A program made the translations under genes and the position numbers. Positions 43,444 to 53,225 of a stretch of DNA of 64,000 nt are shown one piece after another (the first letter of the stretch is position 1; each line of letters begins with the position of its first letter). The notes under the pieces were generated by a model. That model had not been told where the DNA came from and did no database searches. It saw only the letters and a list, made by a program, of their open reading frames with translations. Source of the DNA: Hymenobacter tibetensis (lineage in GTDB: Bacteria; Bacteroidota; Bacteroidia; Cytophagales; Hymenobacteraceae); the NCBI RefSeq assembly GCF_022827545.1, contig NZ_CP094669.1:4705001-4769000 (forward strand), in the 5' to 3' direction.

Positions 43444-44724
43444 CTACCCGGCTGCCGGCTCAACTGCCTCGCGTTTCGGTGGGCGTAGCAGCCAGACCAA
43501 GCCGAGCACGACAACGCTGCACAGCAGACCGAGTACGGGTACAGATAGCACTTGAAGCAGCCAACCGGTGAAGTAGGCCCCGCTTACGCCGCATAAGTTG
43601 ACGAGGGCCATGTAGGTGGTGAATTGGGAGCCTTCGATGCGTGGTTGGCATAAGGCCATGAGCAAGGGTAGCGCTGCTACGCTCAAACTGGGGTCGGCAA
43701 GGTTCCAGACCAGCAGCCCCACGGTGGCCACCGCCGGATAGTGCCAGAAGAAACTCAAGCTGCAGAACACCAACAAGAAAGAACCTAATCCGAGCAACAC
43801 CCGGCGTTGGAGTCGCGCCGCCCCTACCCGGTCGGCGAGGGTGCCACCGGCTAGTACCAGCACGAGCGTGGCCAACGTGCCCCAGCCACCCTGCAGAACC
43901 GAGACGTCGCCATCGGGCCAGTGCAGCACCTGAATAAGGTGGTAGGAATAGGCCCAGCCAAACATGCCTAGGCACAGATACGCCACCGCAATAACCAGGA
44001 AGAGCCGCAACGTACGGGGCTCCATAATGGCCCGAAGCAACTCCTGAAACAACCATTTCAGGGGCGGGTTGTCGTTGTGGCGGCGGGGTGCTTGCGGGCC
44101 ACCGAAGCGAGGTAGCAGCTGGTCGGTACGGTCGAGGCGGATGAAAAACGTGAGGACCGTGAACCCTAGTAGCGCGCCCGACTGCGCCAGCGCCGCCTCG
44201 AAGAAGCCGTAGCGGTGCAACAGCCACGACAGGCCAGCCGCTCCGGCCGAGATGCCCAGCAGAAAGCCGCCCCGCATAAAGGCATTCACCCGCCCCCGCT
44301 CCGCTTCGGGCACCACTGAAATAGCAATGGCATCCACGCTGGCATCCTGAACCGACGCAAATACGCTGTGCACCACGAAAGCCAGTTTCAGCAAGGGCAG
44401 CTGCTGTACGGGGTTGGTTACGAACAGCAGCACCAGCGAGGCCAGCGCGGCTACCAGCTGCGTGAGTACCACCCATTGCTTGCGTTGCCCAATGACGGAC
44501 TCCTGATACTTGTCAATAAACGGACCCCACACAAACTGCAGCGCCCAGGGCAGCCCCACAATTGCCGAGAACGTGGCCACGGTGGCCGCATTCAGGTTTT
44601 TTCCAATCAGGTAGTTGACCACGGCCGTCATGCCGAAGCCTGCCGGGATGCCTTGCATCACATACAGATAGAAGAACGTGAAGTACCGCAGACCGGCACT
44701 TTCGCGGAGCACAAGATGACGCAC
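43444..44724 (-). CDS. MFS transporter, AmpG-like
   Basis: A 426-residue protein with about 12 membrane helices. The N-terminal FFYLYVMQGIPAGFGM, then PWALQFVWGPFIDKYQE, fit the AmpG/PAT subgroup, which imports muropeptides or related compounds. The motif-A-like loop DRVGAARLQRR lies between later helices. The start is a GTG at 44724. A second reading would be a generic MFS permease; the substrate cannot be read from the sequence. Confidence 0.75.
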   Translation of the reverse strand: MRHLVLRESAGLRYFTFFYLYVMQGIPAGFGMTAVVNYLIGKNLNAATVATFSAIVGLPWALQFVWGPFIDKYQESVIGQRKQWVVLTQLVAALASLVLLFVTNPVQQLPLLKLAFVVHSVFASVQDASVDAIAISVVPEAERGRVNAFMRGGFLLGISAGAAGLSWLLHRYGFFEAALAQSGALLGFTVLTFFIRLDRTDQLLPRFGGPQAPRRHNDNPPLKWLFQELLRAIMEPRTLRLFLVIAVAYLCLGMFGWAYSYHLIQVLHWPDGDVSVLQGGWGTLATLVLVLAGGTLADRVGAARLQRRVLLGLGSFLLVFCSLSFFWHYPAVATVGLLVWNLADPSLSVAALPLLMALCQPRIEGSQFTTYMALVNLCGVSGAYFTGWLLQVLSVPVLGLLCSVVVLGLVWLLRPPKREAVEPAAG

Positions 44725-44803
44725 AGAGCCAGAATAAGGACGGTGGAAAAAGCGGGATGCGGGGCGCTTTGTCTAACAGCGAAGCCGCCGAAACTTCTTG
44801 TGC

Positions 44804-46948
44804 TTACGTCAAAACTTCCTCGGTCACTTTCCCAATGTCGCTGCTTACTTTCTGGATGAAGTCTAGCTGCTCGGTGAGCTGCGGATCGGGGGGAACGGCG
44901 GCTTCGGGGCGCGGGGGCGCCGGAGTGGCATCAGCGGAGGCGGCAGGCAACTCGGGCTCGGTGATATCGAGGCGGCGCAGGCTGCGGTGCAGGGCTTGCT
45001 GGGCCTGGCGCACGGGGCGCAGCACGCTGGTACCTGCTTGCGGCAGCTGTTTGTCTTGCGTGAGTAAGGCAGAGGAGATAGAGGCTACATTTGAGGAGAG
45101 AATGTGGTTTAAAACCACAAACTCGTGCACTTCGGTGGGGCGGTGCTGCTTGCCGCTCGGCTCCGACATCATGCGCTGAAACGCTGCCGCCAGGTTGGCC
45201 GAACTAACATACACTTCTTTGCGCGCCAGCTTGTAATCCACTTCCGCCACGGCCGAGCCAGTCAGGGTTTCGGTGAGGGTTTGCAGGTAACGGAGGTTGG
45301 CGCGCAGCACGGCCGTCATGTAGTCTTGGAGTTGGTCGGATTCCCAGCGCGGAAACAACAAGTAGCTGGCCGCAAAAGCAATGAGACAGCCGAGCACCGT
45401 GTCCAAGATTCGCTCTTCCACCACCTGCAGAAAATCCAGGCCCATGAAGCTGAACAAGATCAGGACAAAGGGCGTCATGAAGCTAACGGCCACGATGTAG
45501 TGGGTACGGGTGAAGCTGAAGGAAATCAGCATAAACACAAACAGCAGGCCCACCAACACCATACGGTCGGGTACCAGCCACAACACCACCCCACCTAGCA
45601 CCCCGCCGGCCAGCGTGCCCAGCACCCGATGGATGTTGCGCTCTTTGGTTAAGCTGAACGCCGGCTTGAGCATGTAGGTGATAGTCATCAGAATCCAGTA
45701 GCTGTGGTGCCCCGGCAACAGCACTTTGGCCACCACAAACCCCACCAGACACGCTACCGTCATGCGCACGGCGTGCCGGAAAACGCTCGAGCTAAGCGTG
45801 AGGTGCCCGCGTAGCTCTTCCAACGCAAAGCTCTGGTGCGACACAAACCGTCCGAATTCCAATTCTCGGCTGTCGGGGGTGGAGTTGGCATCGAAATAGG
45901 CCAGAATATCCTGGAGGCGCTGGCTCAGGTTGCGCAGGTTCACCAAGATTTTTTTGAGCACCAGCGTATGGCCCGGCTGCGAGGGGTCTTCCAGCGCATC
46001 AATACGGGCTTTTAGCTGCTCTAGGCTGGCAGTGAGCTGGCCCCTGGCCGTGTGGCTGTAGTTGGCTTGAATGGCAAAGCCAATACTTTCCAGCTCGGTT
46101 GCCATTTGCTCTACCAGCCTCGCTACCGCATCGAGCACACCGGAGGCCTCGAAGCGGGCATGGATGGCCGCGTAGTCGTAGTACGTGACGGTGATGTGCT
46201 CGTACAGGTCCATCAAATCCACGAAGGTGAGCACCAACCTTCGCCCAGTGCCCGTCGATTCTTTCATGGTTTGGCGGGTCTTAAAGAGCAATTCACGTAC
46301 CGCATCCTGCTTTTCGCTCACCGTCACTTGCTGGGTCATCAGGCGCCGGTAGTCGTTTTCCAGGTTGGTGCCGGTGCGGTAGAACTCTGCTTTCAGGCGC
46401 AGAAACTCCGCTACTGCCCGGATGCACTCCCCAAGAGCCTGCTGGGCCGAGCGGTAAGGCCGAATGTGGCGAGTAAGCAAGCTGACCGCCGTGTACCATG
46501 CGCCACCAAGCGTAACAAGACCCGCATACCGAAGCAGTTGTGGCAACGCAAACGACCGGTCCATCATCAGGATAACCAGCAGCAACGCGCCAGTGCCCAC
46601 CGCCCCGGATCGGGCGCCATACACCAGAAACAAGGTAAACAGGAAGCTCAAGCCCACAACTTCCAGCCCCAGCAGCCACAGGTAAGGCTGCACCAGCCCC
46701 GTCAGCACGGCTACTATCGGCAGCAACACCAATACTGCCAGCATGCCGTTGCGCTTGTGCAGCACCGGCCCCGGGGAGTCGGCAATGCTGACGCATAGTG
46801 CCCCCAGCGCCATGTCGAGGCCAATTTCCAGCTTGCCGAGCCACCCTAAGAGCACTCCCGGCAGCAGCACGGCCACCGTAATGCGCAAGCCATCCGAGAA
46901 ATCCTGACTGAAAAAGAAGTATTGAAGCTTGCGGGTATGTTCGTTCAT
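44804..46948 (-). CDS. FUSC-family (YccS/YhfK-like) membrane protein
   Basis: A 714-residue inner-membrane protein with two sets of about six helices (about 20-165 and 385-520). Each is followed by a cytoplasmic helical region (about 170-370 and 525-714). ITVAVLLPGVLLGWLGKLEI, then ISFSFTRTHYIVAVSFMTPF and the two-halved layout match the FUSC/YccS family, linked to efflux of aromatic acids or other stress compounds. The C-terminus is Pro/Ala-rich. It stands alone, about 80 bases upstream of the MFS gene on the same strand, so a shared transcript is possible. Confidence 0.8.
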   Translation of the reverse strand: MNEHTRKLQYFFFSQDFSDGLRITVAVLLPGVLLGWLGKLEIGLDMALGALCVSIADSPGPVLHKRNGMLAVLVLLPIVAVLTGLVQPYLWLLGLEVVGLSFLFTLFLVYGARSGAVGTGALLLVILMMDRSFALPQLLRYAGLVTLGGAWYTAVSLLTRHIRPYRSAQQALGECIRAVAEFLRLKAEFYRTGTNLENDYRRLMTQQVTVSEKQDAVRELLFKTRQTMKESTGTGRRLVLTFVDLMDLYEHITVTYYDYAAIHARFEASGVLDAVARLVEQMATELESIGFAIQANYSHTARGQLTASLEQLKARIDALEDPSQPGHTLVLKKILVNLRNLSQRLQDILAYFDANSTPDSRELEFGRFVSHQSFALEELRGHLTLSSSVFRHAVRMTVACLVGFVVAKVLLPGHHSYWILMTITYMLKPAFSLTKERNIHRVLGTLAGGVLGGVVLWLVPDRMVLVGLLFVFMLISFSFTRTHYIVAVSFMTPFVLILFSFMGLDFLQVVEERILDTVLGCLIAFAASYLLFPRWESDQLQDYMTAVLRANLRYLQTLTETLTGSAVAEVDYKLARKEVYVSSANLAAAFQRMMSEPSGKQHRPTEVHEFVVLNHILSSNVASISSALLTQDKQLPQAGTSVLRPVRQAQQALHRSLRRLDITEPELPAASADATPAPPRPEAAVPPDPQLTEQLDFIQKVSSDIGKVTEEVLT

Positions 46949-47206
46949 TGGTGCAGCGGGCTGCCGGTTCAGGTCGTGTATACGACGTGTACCGCCAAGC
47001 TAGCGCAAAAACCAAACACCCTCACGTTCCTTTCTCATATTCTGTCCCAAACGGCGCTTAGCATGTGGGCTTGAACCCAGACAATATTTGGCGTATACCA
47101 GCCACCAGAATTGCACACACGGGTGGGCGCTACTGCTGTGCTCGGCATGCCACTGCTGTTGCAGCACCTGCCCTACGGAACAGCTCTTGGTGATACGCGC
47201 CGAGCG

Positions 47207-48082
47207 CTACACGTGCATTTGTTCCATGATGGGCAGTGTGTACCGCTCGCCGCTGCTAAGCAAGTGCATGCGCAGGTCGCGGATGGAAAAGGGCTTGCCG
47301 GGGTCCACTTCGTGGATATTGGTTTGCGTGACGCCCATGCCATCAAGCACTACCACCAACCCGCTGCCAATCACCTCCAGCTCCCGGCCCTGCGTAACAA
47401 CTACTGCCGTATCCTCTTCCAGCCCCAGCCCGATGCACGACGGATTGGTAGCAATAATTTGCGCCATTCGCACAATCCGGCCGCGCGCAACAAAGTGGGT
47501 GTCGATGGCTACGTTGTGCAGAAACTCTAGCCCAGTGGTGATGTGGATTTCGTCTTTGAGCATGCCGGCGTTGTTGCGTCCCTGATAAATCATGGGCGTC
47601 GACATGGCCGCGGCTCCGGCGCTGGTTCCGGCAATTACGAAGTGCTCTTGGGTGTAGCGCTCTTTCAGGCGCCGTTGGAAAGCCGTGCCGCCAAGGAGTA
47701 CGGTTAACCGTAGTTGGTCGCCGCCCGTGAACATGACGCCCCCCGCTTCGTTCAGCATTTTCATGCTTTCCTCGGTATCCACATCTTCTCGCCGCCGAAT
47801 ATCCAGTACCTGCACTCGAGTGCAGCCCAAGTCTTTAAATACTTGCACGTAGTCTGCTGCCGCTTCCTCGGGTTCTTCGGAGGCTATTGGCAGCACCAGA
47901 ATAGTGCCCTTCTCCCCTATCTCATTCACTACGCGGCGCAAAATGGTATCATCGGCCATGTCGCCGGCCTCGTCCCGCATATCTTTTCGCTCGTGCCCTC
48001 CAATGGAAATCAGCGTTCCAAGCGGATGCGGACAGGAAGACTCATGAGAGGCAGGGGCGTTTTTCTTTTTGGAGGCAGGCAT
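47207..48082 (-). CDS. cphB: Cyanophycinase
   Basis: A 291-residue S51-family peptidase. It has TLISIGGHERKD, then GGVMFTGGDQLRLTVLLGGT, and the nucleophile-elbow segment FVIAGTSAGAAAMSTPMIYQ with the catalytic Ser. GLEFLHNVAIDTHFVARGR and GLGLEEDTAVVV follow. It hydrolyses cyanophycin (Asp-Arg polymer) into dipeptides. No cyanophycin synthetase gene is visible in this window; it may lie elsewhere, or the enzyme may use imported polymer. A 9-bp inverted repeat lies about 110 bases upstream of the start. Confidence 0.9.
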   Translation of the reverse strand: MPASKKKNAPASHESSCPHPLGTLISIGGHERKDMRDEAGDMADDTILRRVVNEIGEKGTILVLPIASEEPEEAAADYVQVFKDLGCTRVQVLDIRRREDVDTEESMKMLNEAGGVMFTGGDQLRLTVLLGGTAFQRRLKERYTQEHFVIAGTSAGAAAMSTPMIYQGRNNAGMLKDEIHITTGLEFLHNVAIDTHFVARGRIVRMAQIIATNPSCIGLGLEEDTAVVVTQGRELEVIGSGLVVVLDGMGVTQTNIHEVDPGKPFSIRDLRMHLLSSGERYTLPIMEQMHV

Positions 48083-48188
48083 ATGTGAAGCAAAAAAAAG
48101 GGTACACGAAATGGCAAGCTCAGCTGTTGAGCTTGAAGAAAAGAATTACGTTACTATAAAAGCACCAAACAGCGCGATACACAATCAC

Positions 48189-48213
48189 TTATCAACATGT
48201 CATTTGTTGATAA
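48189..48213. promoter_or_regulatory. Inverted repeat, possible operator
   Basis: TTATCAACA (48189-48197) and TGTTGATAA (48205-48213) form a perfect 9-bp inverted repeat with a 7-base spacer, upstream of the cyanophycinase gene. A similar half-site pair occurs at 59733-59753. It could be a regulator-binding site; there is no T-run, so a terminator is less likely. Confidence 0.4.
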
Positions 48214-48253
48214 CTAGCTACTTGGTAAGAACTAACTGGTATACTGCCCAGCC

Positions 48254-49822
48254 CTACTCGACTTTTGCTAGGTCTTCATTGGCAGGACCGGCGAGTAGCT
48301 TACCGTACGCATCAAAGCGGGAGCCGTGGCATGGGCAGTCCCAGCTGGTTTCCAGCGAGTTCCAGTGCACAATGCAATGCAGGTGCGGACAAACCGCCGA
48401 GCACTCATGAACTTCTCCTTTGGGGTCTCGGTACACGGCTACCTTCAGCGGGCCACGGCCTATTACAGCACCAGTGCCGGGCGCTACGTCTTCCACCTTG
48501 CTTACGTCGCCGCCGGTCAGCAGCTCGGTGTATTCGGCCGCTACGTTGAGGTTCTCGGTGACGTATTCTTTGATTGATTCCAGTTTCACGGTCACGCGGC
48601 CCGGGTCATAGAGCTTCGCCCACGGGTTTTCACGGCCCAGTATCAGGTCGGTGATAATGATGGGGCCGAGCGTGCCGTGGGTCATGCCGTGGCCTGAGTC
48701 GCCGGTGATGATGTACACATTATCGTCATCGAGGGGGTTACGGCCGGCATACGCTAGCCCATCCACTGGCTCCATCACCTGCCCCGACCACCGGTAGTCG
48801 ATGCTTTTTACGGACGGGAAGTTTTCGCGTGTCCAGTCTTCCAAGCACTGCAAATGGTCTTCGGGATTGGGCTCCTGGCCGGTTTTGTGGTCTTCGCCGC
48901 CCACTAGCAGCAGGTCATAGTCGGTTTGGCCGCCGCGGGGGCCAGCGTCTACTTTTTGCAGTCGGATGTAGTGGTATGGGTCGGCCGTGTCCCAGTACAG
49001 CGCCGTCGTGACCGAGCCTTTCGGCACGCGGGCCCCGATTACGTAGGTGCGGTAGGGGTGCTGCTTGGTGTGCATCACTACCCGGTCGTTGAAGGGCGTG
49101 TTGGTGGCAATTACTACGGCGTTGGCCGTTACCTCGCAGCCCTCAGTGGTCGTTACGCCGGCATTGCTGCCGCCTTTCACTTCGGAGGCGTGGGTGTTGG
49201 TGAAAATCTGGCCGCCCTGGCGCGTAATGGCTTCGGCCAACCCGCTCAAGTATTTCAGAATATGAAACTGTCCTTGGTTGGGGAATACTAGGCACTCGCC
49301 GGTAGTAAACCCTTGGGCTCCGGCGTCGGGCAGGCGCTGCACGTCGGTGAGGCCGGCGCGGTGGGCGGCTTCCAACTCTTGGTCCAGCTCTTTTACTTTG
49401 CCGTCTTTGGGCAGGTAGAGGTAGCCGTTGAGGCGTTCGAAGTCGCAGTCTATCTTTTCGCGCTGCACTATCTCCTCAATTGTATCCACGGCGCTCCGAT
49501 GACTGTCGGCCGCGAGGCGGGCTCCTTCTTTCCCGAACAGCTGCTCTAGCGTGGTATACCGATCATCGAGGGCAAATGAAAGATGCGCCGTTGTGCGGCC
49601 CGATTCGCCAGAGGCTATTTCACCGTCTTCCAGCACCACTACTTTCTGGCCTTCGCGGCCCAATAAGTAGGCTGTAGTTAGTCCCGCAATACCTGCTCCG
49701 ACCACTACCACATCGGCCGCAATAGACTCTGTGAGTTTGGAAAAAGTAGGCAGGGAATCTGCGGTGGGAAACCACGACGTTTGGGTGACGCCGGACGTAC
49801 GGGTAGGATTTACGGAAGCCAT
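48254..49822 (-). CDS. FAD-dependent oxidoreductase with C-terminal Rieske domain
   Basis: A 522-residue protein. A DAO-type FAD domain starts with the dinucleotide-binding motif VVVGAGIAGLTTAYLLGREG (about 40-60) and has SGESGRTTAHLSFALDDRY and a C-terminal GDSGHGMTHGTLGP. The last 90 residues form a Rieske [2Fe-2S] domain, with ligands in CSAVCPHLHC and CPCHGSRFD. This fusion is widespread in bacteria (from memory); the substrate is unknown. It is probably cytoplasmic, as no signal peptide is seen. Confidence 0.88.
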   Translation of the reverse strand: MASVNPTRTSGVTQTSWFPTADSLPTFSKLTESIAADVVVVGAGIAGLTTAYLLGREGQKVVVLEDGEIASGESGRTTAHLSFALDDRYTTLEQLFGKEGARLAADSHRSAVDTIEEIVQREKIDCDFERLNGYLYLPKDGKVKELDQELEAAHRAGLTDVQRLPDAGAQGFTTGECLVFPNQGQFHILKYLSGLAEAITRQGGQIFTNTHASEVKGGSNAGVTTTEGCEVTANAVVIATNTPFNDRVVMHTKQHPYRTYVIGARVPKGSVTTALYWDTADPYHYIRLQKVDAGPRGGQTDYDLLLVGGEDHKTGQEPNPEDHLQCLEDWTRENFPSVKSIDYRWSGQVMEPVDGLAYAGRNPLDDDNVYIITGDSGHGMTHGTLGPIIITDLILGRENPWAKLYDPGRVTVKLESIKEYVTENLNVAAEYTELLTGGDVSKVEDVAPGTGAVIGRGPLKVAVYRDPKGEVHECSAVCPHLHCIVHWNSLETSWDCPCHGSRFDAYGKLLAGPANEDLAKVE

Positions 49823-49985
49823 AGAACAGAAAGGAATTAGATACCTCCCTTTCCTCTACGCCCACTCACAGATCTGAGTTAACGACGAGCTTAGCGGAAC
49901 AGCTCGATAACTTCCTTGACCTTCAGCGAGATATTAACGCAGTAGAGCTACTTATTTCGCTAGGTAGTATGGAGGCAGTTAGCAA

Positions 49986-50022
49986 AAAGACCCCGTGCTT
50001 CGGCTAGCGAAGCACGGGGGGC
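49986..50022 (-). terminator. Terminator of the bestrophin gene
   Basis: A 12-bp perfect stem (49991-50002 with 50008-50019) with a 5-base loop. On the minus strand it ends in TCTTTTT. It lies about 45 bases after the bestrophin stop. Confidence 0.85.
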
Positions 50023-50064
50023 CTTTGCAAGTTGAGGCATCTTACTGCCCGCAGTTCACTTACC

Positions 50065-51033
50065 CTAGTAAAGAACGTCTTCTACGGGAGCCAGTTTGGG
50101 TGGCAGATGAGTTTCCCCGATCATCTCGCGCAGGTCGATTTCGATGCTGCGGCAGATAGCCGTCATGGGCACGTCGTTCATTTCGTTTTCAAACGGGTTT
50201 TCACTGGTGTGCCCCACTATCTCAATGGTGTTGAACACCCAGGACACCAACACCGAAAAAGGCACGGTAAGCCAGAGGTGCGTGGGCCCCATCTTCTCGA
50301 ATTCCGCAATCAGGCCCAGCGGCAGCAAGGCGGCAAACAGCCACACAAACACGAAGCTAAAAAAGGCGTACTGACGCGGAAACGGCGTATTCTTAATTCG
50401 CTCACAGCCGCCTTGCAAATTGTAGAGCTGCTCCAGGCTCTGCATCATGTTCACGTGCTGGAAGTCGTTGAGCAGGCCCCGCTCTTCGCGCAGCACGCGC
50501 AAATCGGCGGCTTGCTGGCGCAGCAGATGCGCCGGCGGGTTCTGCTTGCGCTGCATAGCCACCGATTCGGCCGGATCGAGAAAAGGGCCTACTTGCTGGT
50601 CCCACTGGTCGTTTTGACGGCGCAGGTGTAGACGCACGGCATTGCACCACGCTATCTGACGATAGATCAGCCGCCGGTGCCGCATCGACAGTTCCGAGAG
50701 CGAAGCCGCCGGTGCGTCCACGCCGGGCGCATCCACCACGGAGGTCACGTATTCCAGCGCCTGAATCGACCAGGTGCGGCTGTAGTTCACGATACCGCCC
50801 CAGAGCTGCCGCCCCTCCCAGTATCGGTCATAGGAGCCGTTGTTTTTGAAGCCGATGTAGAACGATACGGCAATACCGAGCGTGGAAACCGGCTGCCACG
50901 GAATTGAAAGCCAGTGTTGATCCATTTCACTGTAAAAGAAGCAGATCAACGACGAGTAAATCGTGAAGATCAGCACTCCTTTCCAGGCATACTTCCAGAT
51001 GACAGGCCAGCGTAGATTACTGCGAACGTACAT
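50065..51033 (-). CDS. Bestrophin-like channel (UPF0187)
   Basis: A 322-residue membrane protein of the bacterial bestrophin family. FYIGFKNNGSYDRYWEGRQLWG (split over loop and helix) and NYSRTWSIQALEYV are typical of the family. So are a second hydrophobic pair (YAFFSFVFVWLFAALLPLGL) and FNTIEIVGHTSENPFENEMN, followed by DVPMTAICRSIEIDLREMIG. Family members form pentameric anion or cation channels. It is monocistronic with its own terminator. Confidence 0.88.
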   Translation of the reverse strand: MYVRSNLRWPVIWKYAWKGVLIFTIYSSLICFFYSEMDQHWLSIPWQPVSTLGIAVSFYIGFKNNGSYDRYWEGRQLWGGIVNYSRTWSIQALEYVTSVVDAPGVDAPAASLSELSMRHRRLIYRQIAWCNAVRLHLRRQNDQWDQQVGPFLDPAESVAMQRKQNPPAHLLRQQAADLRVLREERGLLNDFQHVNMMQSLEQLYNLQGGCERIKNTPFPRQYAFFSFVFVWLFAALLPLGLIAEFEKMGPTHLWLTVPFSVLVSWVFNTIEIVGHTSENPFENEMNDVPMTAICRSIEIDLREMIGETHLPPKLAPVEDVLY

Positions 51034-51188
51034 AAGAGCGTAACTAAGTGAAGGTGTAGCGGAATACTACCGAGAAAGCAACCAAGCGAAGGAAGCACCT
51101 ATGCAAACAACTTAGGAAAGCCGTGGACAATTACATTTTGTACCAGAGTTTCTGATATTTCTTTGCCCCATGTGCTCTACTTGATTGC

Positions 51189-53111
51189 TTATTCTTCGAT
51201 TTCAATGCCCATGAGCTGCATGAGCTGGCTGGCGTTGAACGAGCGGCAAGCACCGGGCGTCAGGTGGTAGTCGAAGTGGATTTGCCCGTTGGAGAAGGTG
51301 CTGTTGAAGCTGAAGTTGCGGACTTGCCCGGGCCACTCTTCTTCCAGTGCCGCCAATTCCAGATCGTGGGTGCTCACCAGGCCGGCCGCGCGCCGCTGGT
51401 GCAACTGCCGCAACAAGGCCCGGGCTCCCCGGTGGCGGTCCAGGGAGTTGGTGCCTTTCAGAATTTCATCTAGCAGATAGAACACCGGAAGGGGCTCCTG
51501 GCTGGCAGCAGGCGGAGGGGTAGGCGCCGGCGTGGCGCCGCTCAAGTCGAGCAGCAGACGCAAACGCTTGAGCTCGGCGTAGAACGAAGACGTGCTTTCG
51601 GCGAGGTTGTCTTGGGTGCGCATGGCCGTGAACACCTGCGCCGGACTCAGCCGTAAACGGCGGGCACACACCACCCCGCCTGCCAGGGCCAGCACCATGT
51701 TCAGGCCCAGCGTGCGCAGAAACGTGCTTTTGCCCGCCATATTCGAGCCCGTCACGACCACCGTCTGGGCAAAGCCGGTGGTGTGGAAGTCGTTGGTGAT
51801 GCGTGTTGTGCTGAAAATAAGCGGATGTCCGAGCGTTTCGGCCGTCACTTCCAATGGCTCGGCACTTAGCTCCGGGGTGGTGTAGTCGGGGTTGGCGAAC
51901 TGCCAGCTAGCCAAACTCACCAGGGCTTCCAACTCTGCTTGCACTTCCAACACCGTGGTTAGTTCGGGGCCGAGGCCACGCTTCCAGCGCTCTAATTGCC
52001 AAACGGCGTGCATATCCCAGAGCAGTAAGCTATTCAGCAGCAACGACCCCAACGGATGCTCGCGCCCTCGGAACAACCCCGCTACGCTGGAAAGCTGCCC
52101 CAGGCGTTTGGTGGCGGCGGCTCCGTGGCTGGCGGCCTGCAAAGTGGCTTGTAACTGCCGCAGCCGGGGCGCCTGCCAGCTCCGGTCGGGGTGTTGCTCA
52201 AACAAGGCCAACTGCGCCTGGGTGGCTCGGAGGGCGTCGCGCATGGCGGTGGCCTGCTCGGCATATTCGTTGCGCACGGCGGCCAGGCGGCCATTTACCA
52301 ACCCCACCAGCAGCTGCACCACTACCAGCGCATAATACCCGTAATCGAGCAGCCAGGCCACTATGCTGCCCATCACAAGCAGCGGCAACAGCACCAACAC
52401 GGGTTTCAGCCAGGGCTTGCCCGCGAAAAAATCGGGGCGGGCCAGCCAGGCGCTAAACTCGCGGGGGTCGGCTTGCTGGCGCGGAAAATGCCGGGCGCGG
52501 GCCTGCCACTCTTGCAGCCAGGTTACGTCGGGCGCTAGTTCGGTGGTGGCCTGCTGGCGCGCTACCACCTCGGTAGGTGTAGCGGGAGCCAGCAGCCACC
52601 CGGCCAGCCAGTCGTGGCCGAGGCGGGTGGTGGCGCGGTTAAGCAACTGAAACAACGAGTGGCTGCCAAATACATCAAGGTCGGCGGCGTACGGGTGTTG
52701 GGTATCAAGGTAGCGAAGGCCAGGGTCGAAGGCGGCTAGCTGGCCGGCCAACCGGTCGAGTTCGTGCTGATTGATTTGGGCCAGCAGCCGGTGATGCTCG
52801 CGCTGGTAGCTCACGCCGGCATGCCAGCGCACCAAGATGGAAAACAGCAGCCACACGGCCAGCAACAGGGCCACTCCTGGCGCAATGTGTCCATTGGAAA
52901 ACAACCACCAGGCCCCAGCCGCGCCGCCGGCAAACAGCAGCAGCCGCAGCCAGCCACCCAATTGGTGGCGCCCGGCAAAGTAGTTTTCGCGGGCCAGATG
53001 GGTGGCCAGGTTTTCAGTGAAGACCTCGAAAGGCGTAATAGTCAGCGGACGGACAGCAGCGGAAACAGGCACGGCAACTACATCGGTGGAGCTACGAAGG
53101 TACGCACCCAC
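51189..53111 (-). CDS. MutS-like ATPase with N-terminal membrane helices
   Basis: A 640-residue protein. Two hydrophobic segments near the N-terminus (about 50-95) and two more in the middle (about 245-285) suggest membrane association. The C-terminal third is a MutS ATPase domain: Walker A VTGSNMAGKSTFLRTLGLNM near 450, an AMRTQDNLAESTSSFYAELK segment, Walker B FYLLDEILKGTNSLDR and the STHD switch. It lacks the mismatch-recognition and connector domains of MutS, so it is not a repair MutS; this membrane-linked subgroup is common in Bacteroidota. The start is a GTG with no ATG alternative nearby, so the exact N-terminus is uncertain. Confidence 0.82.
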   Translation of the reverse strand: MGAYLRSSTDVVAVPVSAAVRPLTITPFEVFTENLATHLARENYFAGRHQLGGWLRLLLFAGGAAGAWWLFSNGHIAPGVALLLAVWLLFSILVRWHAGVSYQREHHRLLAQINQHELDRLAGQLAAFDPGLRYLDTQHPYAADLDVFGSHSLFQLLNRATTRLGHDWLAGWLLAPATPTEVVARQQATTELAPDVTWLQEWQARARHFPRQQADPREFSAWLARPDFFAGKPWLKPVLVLLPLLVMGSIVAWLLDYGYYALVVVQLLVGLVNGRLAAVRNEYAEQATAMRDALRATQAQLALFEQHPDRSWQAPRLRQLQATLQAASHGAAATKRLGQLSSVAGLFRGREHPLGSLLLNSLLLWDMHAVWQLERWKRGLGPELTTVLEVQAELEALVSLASWQFANPDYTTPELSAEPLEVTAETLGHPLIFSTTRITNDFHTTGFAQTVVVTGSNMAGKSTFLRTLGLNMVLALAGGVVCARRLRLSPAQVFTAMRTQDNLAESTSSFYAELKRLRLLLDLSGATPAPTPPPAASQEPLPVFYLLDEILKGTNSLDRHRGARALLRQLHQRRAAGLVSTHDLELAALEEEWPGQVRNFSFNSTFSNGQIHFDYHLTPGACRSFNASQLMQLMGIEIEE

Positions 53112-53161
53112 GCTCTTGCCCGGTGCGTAAATCTACCAGCACAGTCCGGTTGCTATGCCAA

Positions 53162-53200
53162 ACGCCCCCTACTACGAACAGCTACGTGCTCGTAATAGGG
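53162..53200 (-). terminator. Hairpin after the TonB receptor gene
   Basis: CGCCCCCTACTACGA and TCGTAATAGGGGGCG form a 15-bp stem with one wobble pair. It is positioned about 30 bases after the receptor's stop on the minus strand. The T-run is weak. Confidence 0.55.
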
Positions 53201-53225
53201 GGCGCTTTGTGTGGCGGCTACTCGC

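Noticed and set aside
46052..46798. Plus-strand frame opposite the FUSC gene
   Set aside because: Antisense shadow with Gln/His-rich translation; the minus strand has the family motifs.
46974..46988. GTCGT...ACGAC short inverted repeat upstream of the FUSC gene
   Set aside because: Only five base pairs; likely chance in GC-rich DNA.
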